From assembly GCA_030429345.1 (NCBI GenBank), contig JAUIFJ010000003.1, positions 1 to 64,000 of the forward strand: DNA of 64,000 nt. Reading direction: 5' to 3'. Below the pieces are notes generated by a model that saw only the letters and a program-made list of their open reading frames with translations, was not told where the DNA came from and ran no database searches. The position numbers and the translations under genes are program-made. Shown in pieces: positions 40,907 through 50,000 of the stretch. Each line of letters starts with the position of its first letter. The stretch's first letter is position 1. Source of the DNA: a bacterium (GTDB lineage Bacteria > CAIWAD01).

Positions 40907-42197
40907 TGACCAGGTCCTTGTCGAAGGTGTGTTCGCGCAGCAGGCGCATCCACTGTTCGTGATTCTCTTCCATGGCCTGCAGGGCCCCGCGCAGCCGGGG
41001 AGATTCCAGGAAGGCGGCCAGCTCGCCGGGACCGGGCAGGAAGGGGCGCAGCAGGCGCTCCATGTCCAGACCCTCCAGGGGACGCGCGGGCAGCAGGAGC
41101 TCGTCGTCCTCCCTTGTGGCACGGCGCAGCTCGCCCTGGTCCTCGAGCACCTCGAGCACCGGCCGCAGCACATCCGTCGGAATGTCGAGGGACTCGACGA
41201 GCGTGTCCACCGTCAGTTCCGCGCCCTGGCGGAAGGCGCAGGCCACCTCGTTCATCACCGCCACGGCGATCAGGTAGGGCGGCAGGTCGACGCTGCTGCG
41301 GTAGTTGCGCAGCCGCAGCAGGGAGTGCCGGTTCTGCAGCACGAAGGTCATCTGCGCGCCGACCAGGGTCAGGATCCACGACAGGTAGACCCAGACCATC
41401 AGCAGCGGCAGGGCGGCCAGGGAGCCGTAGACGAGATTGTAGCCGCTGCTGCGCAGGGTGTAGAAGGCGAAGCCGAACTTGGCCAGTTCCCAGGAGAGAG
41501 CCGCGAAGAGCGCCCCGCCGGCGGCCGGCAGCGGCCGGACGGAGGTATTGGGCAAGGCCCAGAAAAGGAACCAGAAGCCGGCGAACTGCACGCAGATCGG
41601 CAGCAGGTGGCCGCTGCCGTCCTTCATCCAGGCCGGCAGGGTCGAGAGCAGCGAACTGACATTGGCCTGCCCGCTCAGGTAGATGGCGATGCCCGAGAGC
41701 ACGGGCAGCAGGCCCATCAGCATGCCGTAGCGTGTCACACGCTGCAGCAGGCTGCGGTGGCGGCGCACCTTCCAGATGCTGTTGAAGTCCTTTTCGATGC
41801 TCGCGATCAGCGAATAGCCGCCGATGAAAAGGAAGACCGTGCCGAAGAGGCCCAGGGTCTTCAGGTTGAGGTCGTCGAAGACGGAAAAGAGCACACGGCT
41901 GACGGATTCGGAGCCACTGGGCGTGAGGAACTGCGAAAGCAGGGGCCGCAGCTGCACCTGCAGCCAGTCGAAGCCGTCGAAGGCCTTGAAGAGCACGACC
42001 ACCAGGCCCAGCAGGGGGATCAGCGAGATCAGCGTGGTGAAGGCCAGCGAGGCGGAGCGCGTCAGACCGCCGCGGCGGAAGAAGAGCCCGATGCTGGAAA
42101 GCAGCAGCTTGAGCGTTTCGACGAAGAGCGCCTCCGGGCGCCGGGCCAGCTCGCGGATCGTCTTTCCGCGCTTCCCGCCGGAATCCGGGCCTGTCAC
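40896..42197 (-). CDS. YihY/BrkB family membrane protein with an extended C-terminus
   Basis: 433 residues from GTG 42197. Residues ~30-300 are the YihY core (SLAFTTLISLIPLLGLVVVL, SGYNLVYGSLAALPLLMVWV, YLSWILTLVGAQ). The last ~130 residues form a soluble winged-helix-like tail (VDTLVESLDIPTDVLRPVLE, then VLEDQGELRRA). GTGA overlaps the ATPase stop. It is placed between the two halves of an ABC exporter, an arrangement that suggests a shared job, but YihY proteins have no agreed function. Confidence 0.85.
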   Translation of the reverse strand: MTGPDSGGKRGKTIRELARRPEALFVETLKLLLSSIGLFFRRGGLTRSASLAFTTLISLIPLLGLVVVLFKAFDGFDWLQVQLRPLLSQFLTPSGSESVSRVLFSVFDDLNLKTLGLFGTVFLFIGGYSLIASIEKDFNSIWKVRRHRSLLQRVTRYGMLMGLLPVLSGIAIYLSGQANVSSLLSTLPAWMKDGSGHLLPICVQFAGFWFLFWALPNTSVRPLPAAGGALFAALSWELAKFGFAFYTLRSSGYNLVYGSLAALPLLMVWVYLSWILTLVGAQMTFVLQNRHSLLRLRNYRSSVDLPPYLIAVAVMNEVACAFRQGAELTVDTLVESLDIPTDVLRPVLEVLEDQGELRRATREDDELLLPARPLEGLDMERLLRPFLPGPGELAAFLESPRLRGALQAMEENHEQWMRLLREHTFDKDLVNGN

Positions 42198-42928
42198 GAG
42201 GGATCCCGTACGACATCGAGGAAGATCCGGTTCAGGTCGCGGGTGCCGTGGCGCTCCTCGATCTCTTCAAGCGCTCCGCTCTCGACCACGCTGCCCTTGT
42301 GGACGAAGGCCAGGTCGGAACACAGGTTCTCGGCTTCGGAAAGAATGTGCGTCGAGAAGAGCACCGTGCGTCCCTCCTCCGAGCTGCGGCGGATGAACTC
42401 GACCACGCTGCGGCTCGAGAGCACATCCAGGCCGGAGGTGGGCTCGTCGAGCACGATGACCTCCGGGCTGTGGATCACGGCGCGGGCGATCGAGCACTTC
42501 TGCTTCTGCCCCGTGCTGCATTTGCCGACGCGCCGTTCCAGGAAGTCCTCCATTTCCAGCAGGCGGGCCAGCTCGGAAATGCGGGACTCGATCTCCTGCT
42601 CCTGCAGGCCCTGCAGGCGTCCGAAGTACTGCAGGGTCTCGCGGGCGGTCAAGCGGGCGTAGAGCTGCGTGTCGCCGGTCAGGAAGCCCAGCCGCGAGCG
42701 CACGCCGTCGGCCTGTGTGACAACATCATGCCCGGCAACGGTTACCGTGCCGGCGTCCGGCTTGAGCAGGGTGGCGATCACGCGGAGGGTCGTCGTCTTG
42801 CCGGCGCCGTTTGGCCCCAGCAGGCCGAAGACCCGGCCGGGCCTTGCGCTGAAGTCGACACGGCTGACGGCCTGGACCTTCTTGCTGCCCTGCCCGAAGG
42901 CGCGGGCCAGCCCCTGGACTTCAATCAT
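42194..42928 (-). CDS. ABC transporter ATP-binding protein (NatA-like)
   Basis: 244 residues. Walker A is GLLGPNGAGKTTTLRV, the signature is CSTGQKQKCSIARAV, Walker B is VIVLDEPTSGLD, and the switch is LFSTHIL. FLTGDTQLYARLTARETLQY marks the NatA/CcmA-like subfamily. The signature reads STGQKQ rather than LSGGQ, normal for these. It drives the NatB-like permease encoded two genes downstream. It is one base after the GWxTD gene stop. Confidence 0.93.
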   Translation of the reverse strand: MIEVQGLARAFGQGSKKVQAVSRVDFSARPGRVFGLLGPNGAGKTTTLRVIATLLKPDAGTVTVAGHDVVTQADGVRSRLGFLTGDTQLYARLTARETLQYFGRLQGLQEQEIESRISELARLLEMEDFLERRVGKCSTGQKQKCSIARAVIHSPEVIVLDEPTSGLDVLSSRSVVEFIRRSSEEGRTVLFSTHILSEAENLCSDLAFVHKGSVVESGALEEIEERHGTRDLNRIFLDVVRDPS

Positions 42929-42929
42929 G

Positions 42930-44396
42930 CTACCGCCTGTCGAAGAAGGTGTTGCCGAAGAGCCGATCCAGCCAGTCCGGATCGAAATACTCTCCCGCCT
43001 GTGTGCTGTGGATCAGCTCGAACTCCCCGAAGCCTTCCCGGTCCATGAAGACGAAAATGCTTCCGCCGCCGGAGCGGGGATAATACCAGACCTCGAAGTC
43101 GCTGCCGGGCTGGTCGTCCGCCAGGCGCTCGCCGGGGGCGGGATCGCTGAAAGAGTCGAAGCCGCGGTTCGAGCGCAGCTCCACGTCGATGCCGTAGCGG
43201 AAAAGCCGGTCCCAGGACAGGCCGCTGCGGCGATCGTCCTTTTCCCCCGGTTCGCCGTAGCGGACGAGCACGCGCCCGCGGTCCGTCTGCCAGCCCGGCG
43301 TCTTCTGCCAGGCCCAGCCCTCGGCTTCCCGGATGTGGCGACGGAACTCGGCCAGCCGCTCGTTGGCGCGCGTGCGCGGATCCGGATCCCGCCGCTGCCA
43401 GAACTCCTTCAGCAGCTCCCGCCGCTCGCTGGTGCCGGCGTCCTGCCAGCGGCGCTCCTCCTCCGCTTCCGCCAGCAGCGCGCACTGCTGCCAGAAGGCG
43501 GCCAGCTCCAGGGGATCCATGTGATCGAACTCGCTCTCGCGAATGCGTCCGGGCAGGTCCTGCGCCTCCGGATTGATCGTGTAAACGCTCTTGCGGGAAC
43601 TGCTCCAGACTTCGGCCCCGCCGCCGCGCAATTGGACCTCGCAGAACCAGGCCCCGGAGGGCAGGTCGCCCATGCGCCAGCGCAGGGGCAGGGTCTGCCG
43701 TTCGGCCGCCTCCAGGGGCAGGATCTCCTCGCGCACCAGGTACTGTGTGTCATCCAGCAGGCGCAGGGCCAGCTCGGCGGTCGTGTTCTCCGGCAGATCG
43801 TATACATCGATCAGGCCATGGGCGTCGGGCAGGTCGGCGTTGAAGAGCGCGTCGGCGTAGGGCAGGCAGAACCAGCCGCCGTGCACGAAAGCGCCTTCAC
43901 TGGCCGGCGTCGGCGCGGAGGCGGAAAGCCGGATGCTGGAAAGGGAAGGCCGCCCCTCGCGGGATGGAACACGCAGGCGGCGGTCCTTGCGCTCGACCGT
44001 GCCCGCCACCTCGTCGGCCAGGTCGAGACGCACGCGCAGGGCGCCGGCGCTCACAGGCAGCCGTGCCAGCACGGGGATCTTCTGTCCGCCGCCGATCGTC
44101 CGTGGATCCGCGATGTAGTCTCCCAGGCTGAGAGTCGTGTCACGGAAGGTCTCCAGGTCCCGCTGCAGGCGTATACGCGCCGAAAGGGCGGCCGCGTAGC
44201 CGCTGTCCAGGGGCGCCCAGGTCAGGCTCAGCCGGTCGACGAGCAGCATCACGTCGAGCAGGGCCTGGTCCTCGCCCTGGAACACGGAGGTATCGAGACT
44301 CCAGCGCAGGCCCGCCTGCTCCCGGGCTCTCGCCTCCGGGCAAGCCAGTGAACACAGGACCCATGCCGTGATCCAGATGAAGCGAAGCCTGCTCAT
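42930..44396 (-). CDS. Exported GWxTD-domain protein
   Basis: 488 residues. The signal peptide MSRLRFIWITAWVLCSLACP (cleavage near AREQ) is followed by ~330 residues of beta-rich sequence. The GWxTD domain occupies the C-terminal ~150 residues: KTPGWQTDRGRVLVRYGEPG and DFEVWYYPRSGGGSIFVFMD. GWxTD proteins are a hallmark of Acidobacteria and FCB-like candidate phyla and have no known function. ATGA overlap with smc and tight spacing to the ABC genes place it in their transcription unit. Confidence 0.88.
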   Translation of the reverse strand: MSRLRFIWITAWVLCSLACPEARAREQAGLRWSLDTSVFQGEDQALLDVMLLVDRLSLTWAPLDSGYAAALSARIRLQRDLETFRDTTLSLGDYIADPRTIGGGQKIPVLARLPVSAGALRVRLDLADEVAGTVERKDRRLRVPSREGRPSLSSIRLSASAPTPASEGAFVHGGWFCLPYADALFNADLPDAHGLIDVYDLPENTTAELALRLLDDTQYLVREEILPLEAAERQTLPLRWRMGDLPSGAWFCEVQLRGGGAEVWSSSRKSVYTINPEAQDLPGRIRESEFDHMDPLELAAFWQQCALLAEAEEERRWQDAGTSERRELLKEFWQRRDPDPRTRANERLAEFRRHIREAEGWAWQKTPGWQTDRGRVLVRYGEPGEKDDRRSGLSWDRLFRYGIDVELRSNRGFDSFSDPAPGERLADDQPGSDFEVWYYPRSGGGSIFVFMDREGFGEFELIHSTQAGEYFDPDWLDRLFGNTFFDRR

Positions 44397-47300
44397 GCCT
44401 GCGCCAGTTGTCCCGCCTCCCCGAACTGCACCGCCACCAGCGAGCTCACGCCCGGTTCGGCCATGGTCACGCCGTAGAGCGACTGGCCGTAGCCCATGGT
44501 CTTCTTGTTGTGCGTGATGATGATGAACTGGGTCATCTGGGCGAATTCCTGGATGATCGAATTGAAGCGCCCGATGTTGTGGTCGTCGAGGGGCGCGTCG
44601 ACCTCGTCGAGAATGCAGAAGGGGCTGGGCTTGACCATGTAGATCGCGAAGAGCAGGGCGATGGCGGTCAGGGTCTTCTCGCCGCCGCTCATCAGGGTCA
44701 GGGCCTGGATGCGCTTGCCGGAGGGCGTGGCGCTGATGTTGATCTTCGCCTCGAGCGGATCGCTGCCGTCCAGCTCGATGGTCGCCTTGCCGGTCTTGAA
44801 GAGCTTCTTGAAGAGGTAGTCGAAGTTGCCCTGGATCTTGCTGAAGGCCTCCGTGAAGAGTTCCGTTGCAACACGATTGATGCGGGTGATGGTCTCCTTG
44901 AGCATCGCCTCCGCCTCCAGCAGGTCGCCGAGCTGCTTCTGCAGGAAGTCCAGGCGGCTCTTCTCCGTGTCGTACTCCTCGATGGCCAGTAGGTTGACCG
45001 GTCCCAGGCGGCGGATCTGCTCGCGCAGCTCCTCGATCTCGCGGCGTGTGCGCTCCGCATCCAGGTCCAGCAGGCGGGCCAGTTCCTGCTCGTCTTCGGC
45101 GCGGCCCAGTTCGGCTTCCAGCTCCTGGAGCGCCCGTTCCTGCAGGGCCTGCAGCCTCAGGTCGATTTCCGACAGTTCCAGTTCCGCCTTGTGCAGCCCC
45201 GCCGTGAGACTCTCCTTGGTCTTGTGCAGCTCGTCCTGCTGACGGTGCTTCTCCTTCTGCTGTCTCACGAGCTCGCGCAGCTCCTCGCGGCGCTGGTCCA
45301 GCTCCTGCTGGTCACGGCTGCGCGCCTCGCCCAGGAGGACCAGTTCCGACTCCAGCTCCTCGCCGCGCCGGCGCAGCTCCTCCGCTTCCCCGCGCGCCGC
45401 CGCCTCTTCCTCGCCCAGGCGCTCCAGGCGGCTGCCGCCTTCCTCCAGGAAGCGCTCGCGGGAGGCCAGTTCCTGCTCCAGGTTCTCGACGCGCAGTTTG
45501 TGCTCCGTCGCCTGCAGCCGGGCGGAGGCCGCCGTCTCGCTGCGCTTGCGGTTCTCCTCCTCGGCCTCTTCCAGACGCCGGAAGATGGCGTTGGCCTCGC
45601 CCTCGTCGGCATCCTTCTTGTCCAGGAGCTCCTCGATCTGCTCCTTGAGCGCCCGTTCGCGGTCCGCCTCGCCCCGTGTGCGCTCGCGCAGCTCCTCGCG
45701 GCTGCGGGCGCTGATCTCCTGGTCGCGGCGGTAGCTCTCCTCGGCGAAATCCAGCTGCGAGATCGAGCTTTCCAGCTCCCGCAGGCGCCGGCCGTGCTCG
45801 TTCAGGTCCGCCTCGGTCTGGCTCACGCCGCCGCGGGCGGCCTCCAGCTTGCCCCGTGATACGGCGATCGCCTCCTCGCCTTCCGCCAGGCGCTTCTCGA
45901 GCTCTGCGATCTCCTCCGCCAGCTGGTCCAGCTGCACGCCCAGGCCCAGGTGGCTCTGGTCCTTCTCGCTCTCGCGGCCCCGGTGCCAGGTGCGCGGCGC
46001 CAGGAACCAGCGGCCTTCCCCGTCCAGCACCAGCGTGCCGGCGGGCAGGGCGGCCGTGTCGAGCTCTTCCAGGTTGTCACACAGCCAGGCCTCGCGCAGC
46101 AGGGTGCGCAGCAGGGCCGTATACTCGGGCGCGCAGCGGATCTCCCCGGCCAGGGAGCGCAGGCCGGCGGCGGGAGGATCGGCCAGGCCCGGGTCCTGGC
46201 AGCCATCCAGCACCAGGAAGGTGCAGGCGCCGCCGCCGTTTTTCTCCAGCCAGCCCGCGGCCTCTTCGAGGGCGGCGCGATCGCGCACGACCACATGCGA
46301 GGCTGTTGGGCCCATGGCCGCTTCCAGGGCGCGGATCACGCCTTCCCCGGCATGGACCTGGTTGCCCAGGGTGTCGATCACGCCGGGCAGGTCCGCCTGC
46401 AGGACGGCCTTGGCGCCTCCGGGCAGCCCCTCGAAACGCTGCAGAATGCCTTCCAGGAAGCCGCGCCGGCTCTTCGCTCCCCGCAGCTCGTTGCGCAGGG
46501 CGTCGCAGTCCTTCTCGTTCTCGCGCAGCACGCGCTCCGCGGAGGCCAGCTCCACGCGGGCCTCTTCGAGGGCCGCCTCGCGGGCGACGCGACCGGACAC
46601 GGCCTGGTTCAGTGCGCCGGAGAGCTCCTCGCGCCGTTCGCCTCGCATGCCCGAATCGAGGCGCGCCAGGCGCTCTTCCTCCTCGATGTCCTCGACACGC
46701 TGCTGCAGGCTGTCCACGTTGGCGCTGACGCGGGCCAGCTCGCTCTGCCTGCGGCTCAGCTCCTCCATGTTGGAAAGGATGCCGGCGCGGGCGCTGTCGC
46801 CCTGGCGCCGCAGTTCCAGCAGGCGCTCGGCGCTTTCGCGGCTGCGCAGCTCGGCATCCTGCTGCAGCTGGATCAGGTCGCCGCCGCCGCTGCGCGCGGC
46901 TTCCAGTCTTTCCGCCAGCTCCTCGCGCAGCCCGCGGCTTTCCTGCAGTTCGCGGCCCAGGCTTTCCTGCTGCCCGTGGATCCGTTCCAGGCTTTCTTCC
47001 AGGCTGCGCCGGCGCTCGCCGCCGACCAGCTGTTCCTGCTCCGCCAGGCGGATGGCGGCCATGCGCTTCTGCAGGGCCTCTTCGGCTGTGTCGCGCGCGG
47101 TCTCGCTTTCCAGCACGCGCTTGTCCAGTTCCGTGTCCCGGCTGCCCGCCTCGGCCAGGTCGCGATCGGCCTCCCGCAGGCTCTTGCGCGTCTCGGCGAC
47201 GGACTCGAGCAGGGGTTCGCGGCGCAGGCTGAGCTGGTTGAACTCGGCGCGGGCCAGCAGCAGGTCCTTGTCGCGCAGTTCGCCGGTGAGGGCGCGGTAG

Positions 47301-47941
47301 CGCTCGGTGCGCTTCATCTGCCGCTTGAGCGAATTGACGCTGCGCTCGGCCTCGCTGACGATGTCCTCGAGGCGCAGCATGTCCTGGCGCGTCTCATCCA
47401 GCTTGCGCAGGGCGGCGCGGCGGCGGTGCTTGTACTTGGTGATGCCGGCGGCCTCCTCGAAGAGGTGGCGGCGCTCGTCGGGCTTTTCGGAAAGCAGCTC
47501 CTCGACCATCTTCAGCTCGATCACCGAATAGGAATTGGCTCCCATGCCGGTATCCATGAAGAGGTCGGTGATGTCCTTCAGCCGGCAGGGCATCCGGTTC
47601 ATCAGGTATTCGCTTTCCCCCGAGCGGTAGAGACGGCGGGTGAGGGTGATCTCGCTGTACTCGACGGGCAGGATCGAACGGCTGTTCTCGATGGTCAGGC
47701 TGACTTCCGCCATGCCCATGGGCTTGCGGTGCCGTGATCCGTTGAAAATCACGTTCTCCATCTTGTCCGAACGCAGGGTCGAGCTCTTCTGCTCGCCCAG
47801 CACCCAGCGGATGGCGTCGAGAATATTGGTCTTGCCGCAACCGTTGGGGCCGACCACGCAGGTCACCCCGCTGTTGAAGTCGACCAGGGTTTTCTGGGCG
47901 AAGGATTTGAATCCCAGTAACTCAAGACGGGACAGGTACAT
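44393..47941 (-). CDS. smc: Chromosome segregation protein SMC
   Basis: 1182 residues, full length. Walker A VVGPNGCGKTNILDAI lies at the N-terminus. A long coiled coil surrounds a hinge (~510-640; GVIDTLGNQVHAGEGVIRAL). The C-terminal signature is LMSGGEKTLTAIALLFAI, with Walker B in FCILDEVDAPLDDHNIGRF. It compacts and segregates DNA with ScpA and ScpB, which are not in this window. ATG at 47941 has no strong ribosome site. It is the first gene of a unit running through the GWxTD and exporter genes. Confidence 0.96.
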   Translation of the reverse strand: MYLSRLELLGFKSFAQKTLVDFNSGVTCVVGPNGCGKTNILDAIRWVLGEQKSSTLRSDKMENVIFNGSRHRKPMGMAEVSLTIENSRSILPVEYSEITLTRRLYRSGESEYLMNRMPCRLKDITDLFMDTGMGANSYSVIELKMVEELLSEKPDERRHLFEEAAGITKYKHRRRAALRKLDETRQDMLRLEDIVSEAERSVNSLKRQMKRTERYRALTGELRDKDLLLARAEFNQLSLRREPLLESVAETRKSLREADRDLAEAGSRDTELDKRVLESETARDTAEEALQKRMAAIRLAEQEQLVGGERRRSLEESLERIHGQQESLGRELQESRGLREELAERLEAARSGGGDLIQLQQDAELRSRESAERLLELRRQGDSARAGILSNMEELSRRQSELARVSANVDSLQQRVEDIEEEERLARLDSGMRGERREELSGALNQAVSGRVAREAALEEARVELASAERVLRENEKDCDALRNELRGAKSRRGFLEGILQRFEGLPGGAKAVLQADLPGVIDTLGNQVHAGEGVIRALEAAMGPTASHVVVRDRAALEEAAGWLEKNGGGACTFLVLDGCQDPGLADPPAAGLRSLAGEIRCAPEYTALLRTLLREAWLCDNLEELDTAALPAGTLVLDGEGRWFLAPRTWHRGRESEKDQSHLGLGVQLDQLAEEIAELEKRLAEGEEAIAVSRGKLEAARGGVSQTEADLNEHGRRLRELESSISQLDFAEESYRRDQEISARSREELRERTRGEADRERALKEQIEELLDKKDADEGEANAIFRRLEEAEEENRKRSETAASARLQATEHKLRVENLEQELASRERFLEEGGSRLERLGEEEAAARGEAEELRRRGEELESELVLLGEARSRDQQELDQRREELRELVRQQKEKHRQQDELHKTKESLTAGLHKAELELSEIDLRLQALQERALQELEAELGRAEDEQELARLLDLDAERTRREIEELREQIRRLGPVNLLAIEEYDTEKSRLDFLQKQLGDLLEAEAMLKETITRINRVATELFTEAFSKIQGNFDYLFKKLFKTGKATIELDGSDPLEAKINISATPSGKRIQALTLMSGGEKTLTAIALLFAIYMVKPSPFCILDEVDAPLDDHNIGRFNSIIQEFAQMTQFIIITHNKKTMGYGQSLYGVTMAEPGVSSLVAVQFGEAGQLAQA

Positions 47942-48136
47942 AGACTATTCAATTTCCTCTCTGGCGAAGGCGGGAGGGTCCCGCCGGACGAATCCCGTAA
48001 GGTAGCTCTGCCGCGGCCGAATTGGAAAGGATCCGGTCATTCCCTCTCGCGGGAAGGGAGGCTGGCGTCGGTTCTTTGCGCCTGATTTTATAAATGCTAT
48101 TTGGCTATTAATAAAACTATTTGCTTTTTATTCCAC

Positions 48137-49039
48137 ATGAGATCACTGAAGACAAAACGCAGCCCCCTTCGCTATCCACTGGACCGGGTGCTGGGATCCC
48201 AGGCACAGATTCGCATTCTCCGAGTGCTGTTGTACGAATCACAGGAAGCCCTTTCGGCAAGTGCCGTACAGCGCCTGGGCGGACTTTCGCCCTATGGAAC
48301 CAGGAATGCCCTGCAGAAACTTGTAGACGCCGGAATCATCGAACGCTCCGGAGACGCGAACTTCGCCCTATATCAATCCAACCGTCATCATCCTTTGCGG
48401 CATGAGCTCGCCACTCTCTTCGAGAGCGAAGAAAACCGCTTCTCGGACTTCGTCAATGGATTGCGACAAGCCGCCAGCCTGCCCGAAGTCGAACACGCCT
48501 GGCTTCGGAACGTATTACAGGAAGACGGGGTGCCGATCGAGATGGTCGTGGTTGCAGAGCTCCATGCCCTTCCCTGGATCGATTCGGAAATTCGCAAGCG
48601 TCTTCTCGAGTTCGAATCTGCCTACGATCAAATCGTAGAGGTCATTCCCTGCACCCGCGCCGATGCGCCTCCACTATCAAAGGACGCGCTGCACCTTTGG
48701 GGGCACGCCGCCGAGCAGAAGCCGTCCCGCAGGCGGAATCCGGAGAGATCCCACCATCTGGCCAAAGCCATTTCCACGATGCTGCAACGGGATCCGACCC
48801 TCAGGGAACGGGCCAAACGTCACATCGCCCGGTTGTTGCAGGAAGACCAGGGCACCGCACGCGGCGATCTGGCGGAATGGGAGCAGCTTCTGAATGCCTA
48901 TTCGACCAGGCGACTCGGCGAACTGATCACAGCGGACTCGTCGCGCTCCGAGCGCCTGCGACGAAGCATGCCCTTCTTTGCCGTATTGAATCACGAAGAA
49001 CGGGAAGACCTCCTGCGGCAGCTCGAGGAGAACATGTGA
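48137..49039 (+). CDS. Winged-helix protein with a degenerate nucleotidyltransferase-like domain (antitoxin candidate)
   Basis: 300 residues from ATG 48137; a TTG at 48101 is an alternative. Residues ~15-85 are a winged helix (RVLGSQAQIRILRVL, SPYGTRNALQKLVDAGIIER). Residues ~95-170 follow the layout of wHTH-nucleotidyltransferase proteins, but where GSxxRGE...DxDL is expected the sequence is AWLRNVLQEDGVPIEMVVVA, so the catalytic Gly-Ser and Asp pair are lost. The gene overlaps the next one (ATGTGA). A very AT-rich leader (48085-48135) with repeated CTATTTG words could hold an autoregulatory operator. AbiEi-like antitoxin is the working idea. Confidence 0.7.
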   Translation: MRSLKTKRSPLRYPLDRVLGSQAQIRILRVLLYESQEALSASAVQRLGGLSPYGTRNALQKLVDAGIIERSGDANFALYQSNRHHPLRHELATLFESEENRFSDFVNGLRQAASLPEVEHAWLRNVLQEDGVPIEMVVVAELHALPWIDSEIRKRLLEFESAYDQIVEVIPCTRADAPPLSKDALHLWGHAAEQKPSRRRNPERSHHLAKAISTMLQRDPTLRERAKRHIARLLQEDQGTARGDLAEWEQLLNAYSTRRLGELITADSSRSERLRRSMPFFAVLNHEEREDLLRQLEENM

Positions 49040-49569
49040 CACGAGACCAGCTCGAGCACGCAATCCGCGCCGCCTGCGATGTGGCACAGGACAAGGCCCT
49101 GATCATCTTTGGATCACAGGCGATTCTCGGTTCGTATCCGGAGGCAAGCGAGCAACTGCGCGCTTCCGTCGAAGTGGATGTACAGGCCAGGAACTTCCCC
49201 GAGCGGACGGAAGCCATCGACGGGGCCCTGGGTGAGCTGTCTCTCTTCCACAAAACCCATGGATTCTACGTGCACGGCCTTTCCATCGAGGCAGCCTGCC
49301 TTCCAGTCGGCTGGCAGGATCGGACCGTTGACGTATGCGATCCTGTCAAGACCCGCGGATGTACAGGGCATTGCCTGGAGGCCCACGACCTGGCAGCCAG
49401 CAAACTGGCCGCATTCCGGGACAAGGATCGCGTGTTCGTCTCCACGCTTCTGCTGGAGCGACTGGTACGTCCTGAAATCCTCATGTCGAGAATTGCCCTC
49501 ATGCCATTGGAAGAAGATCGGCGCGAAAGACTCACTCAGTGGGTACGCAGAATCCGGGAACAGTTGTAG
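49036..49569 (+). CDS. DUF6036-type nucleotidyltransferase (AbiEii-like toxin candidate)
   Basis: 177 residues from GTG 49036 with GAGGAG upstream. The nucleotidyltransferase signature is IIFGSQAILGSYPEA (Gly26-Ser27) followed by SVEVDV (Glu46, Asp48), the metal-binding acidic pair. EAHDLAASKLAAFRDKDRVF is the conserved downstream block of the DUF6036/AbiEii-like group. Start and upstream stop overlap by four bases. The pairing of an intact transferase with a dead winged-helix partner resembles AbiE-type toxin-antitoxin systems. Confidence 0.72.
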   Translation: MTRDQLEHAIRAACDVAQDKALIIFGSQAILGSYPEASEQLRASVEVDVQARNFPERTEAIDGALGELSLFHKTHGFYVHGLSIEAACLPVGWQDRTVDVCDPVKTRGCTGHCLEAHDLAASKLAAFRDKDRVFVSTLLLERLVRPEILMSRIALMPLEEDRRERLTQWVRRIREQL

Positions 49570-49701
49570 CGGATCCACCTCTGTCGCGACCGAGTTGGAA
49601 AGGGGGATCTAATGAACCGGGGATTCGGTCCCAGGTTCAGGGTGAGACGATGAGAGGTACCGGAACGGACCGTGAGTTTGTCGCACGAACGGTTTCCCTG
49701 A

Positions 49702-49853
49702 CTGCATGCGAAGCATGCAGCTAGGGATTGGTCGGCCGTTGCACGGCCGTTTTCCGTTCCGCCGAAATCAGAGTGGCCGCCCCTGCCAGGGATTCCAATC
49801 AACCGGCCCTGCAAGGGCCGACCAACCCCTAGCTGCAGGTTTCACCTGCAGCC
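49702..49853. repeat. Interspersed palindromic element, copy left of the antitoxin/PIN pair
   Basis: About 152 bp made of nested hairpins: CTGCATGCGAAGCATGCAGC at the left end, GGTCGGCCG...CGGCC and GGCCCTGCAAGGGCCGACC inside, GCTGCAGGTTTCACCTGCAGC at the right end. It matches 50673-50823 almost base for base in direct orientation. It has no coding capacity. The other ~150 bp up to 49933 hold nothing recognisable. Confidence 0.88.
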
Positions 49854-49933
49854 CTGGATCCTACCCCGAACCCTTCCACCGTCCCCCATCCTGGACAGTC
49901 CATACCCTCTTTCGGATCCAGGCGCGTTTTCCC

Positions 49934-49984
49934 TTGATTCATCTTTCTAGTTGACGTACAATCGGAACCAATCAATACGTCAAC
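49934..49984 (+). promoter_or_regulatory. Promoter with palindromic operator before the antitoxin gene
   Basis: TTGATT (49934-49939) and TACAAT (49957-49962) are 17 bp apart. A perfect inverted repeat GTTGACGTA (49950-49958) and TACGTCAAC (49976-49984) overlaps the -10, an ideal site for autorepression by the ribbon-helix-helix antitoxin. Confidence 0.7.
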
Positions 49985-50000
49985 CAGTCTGGACACTCCC

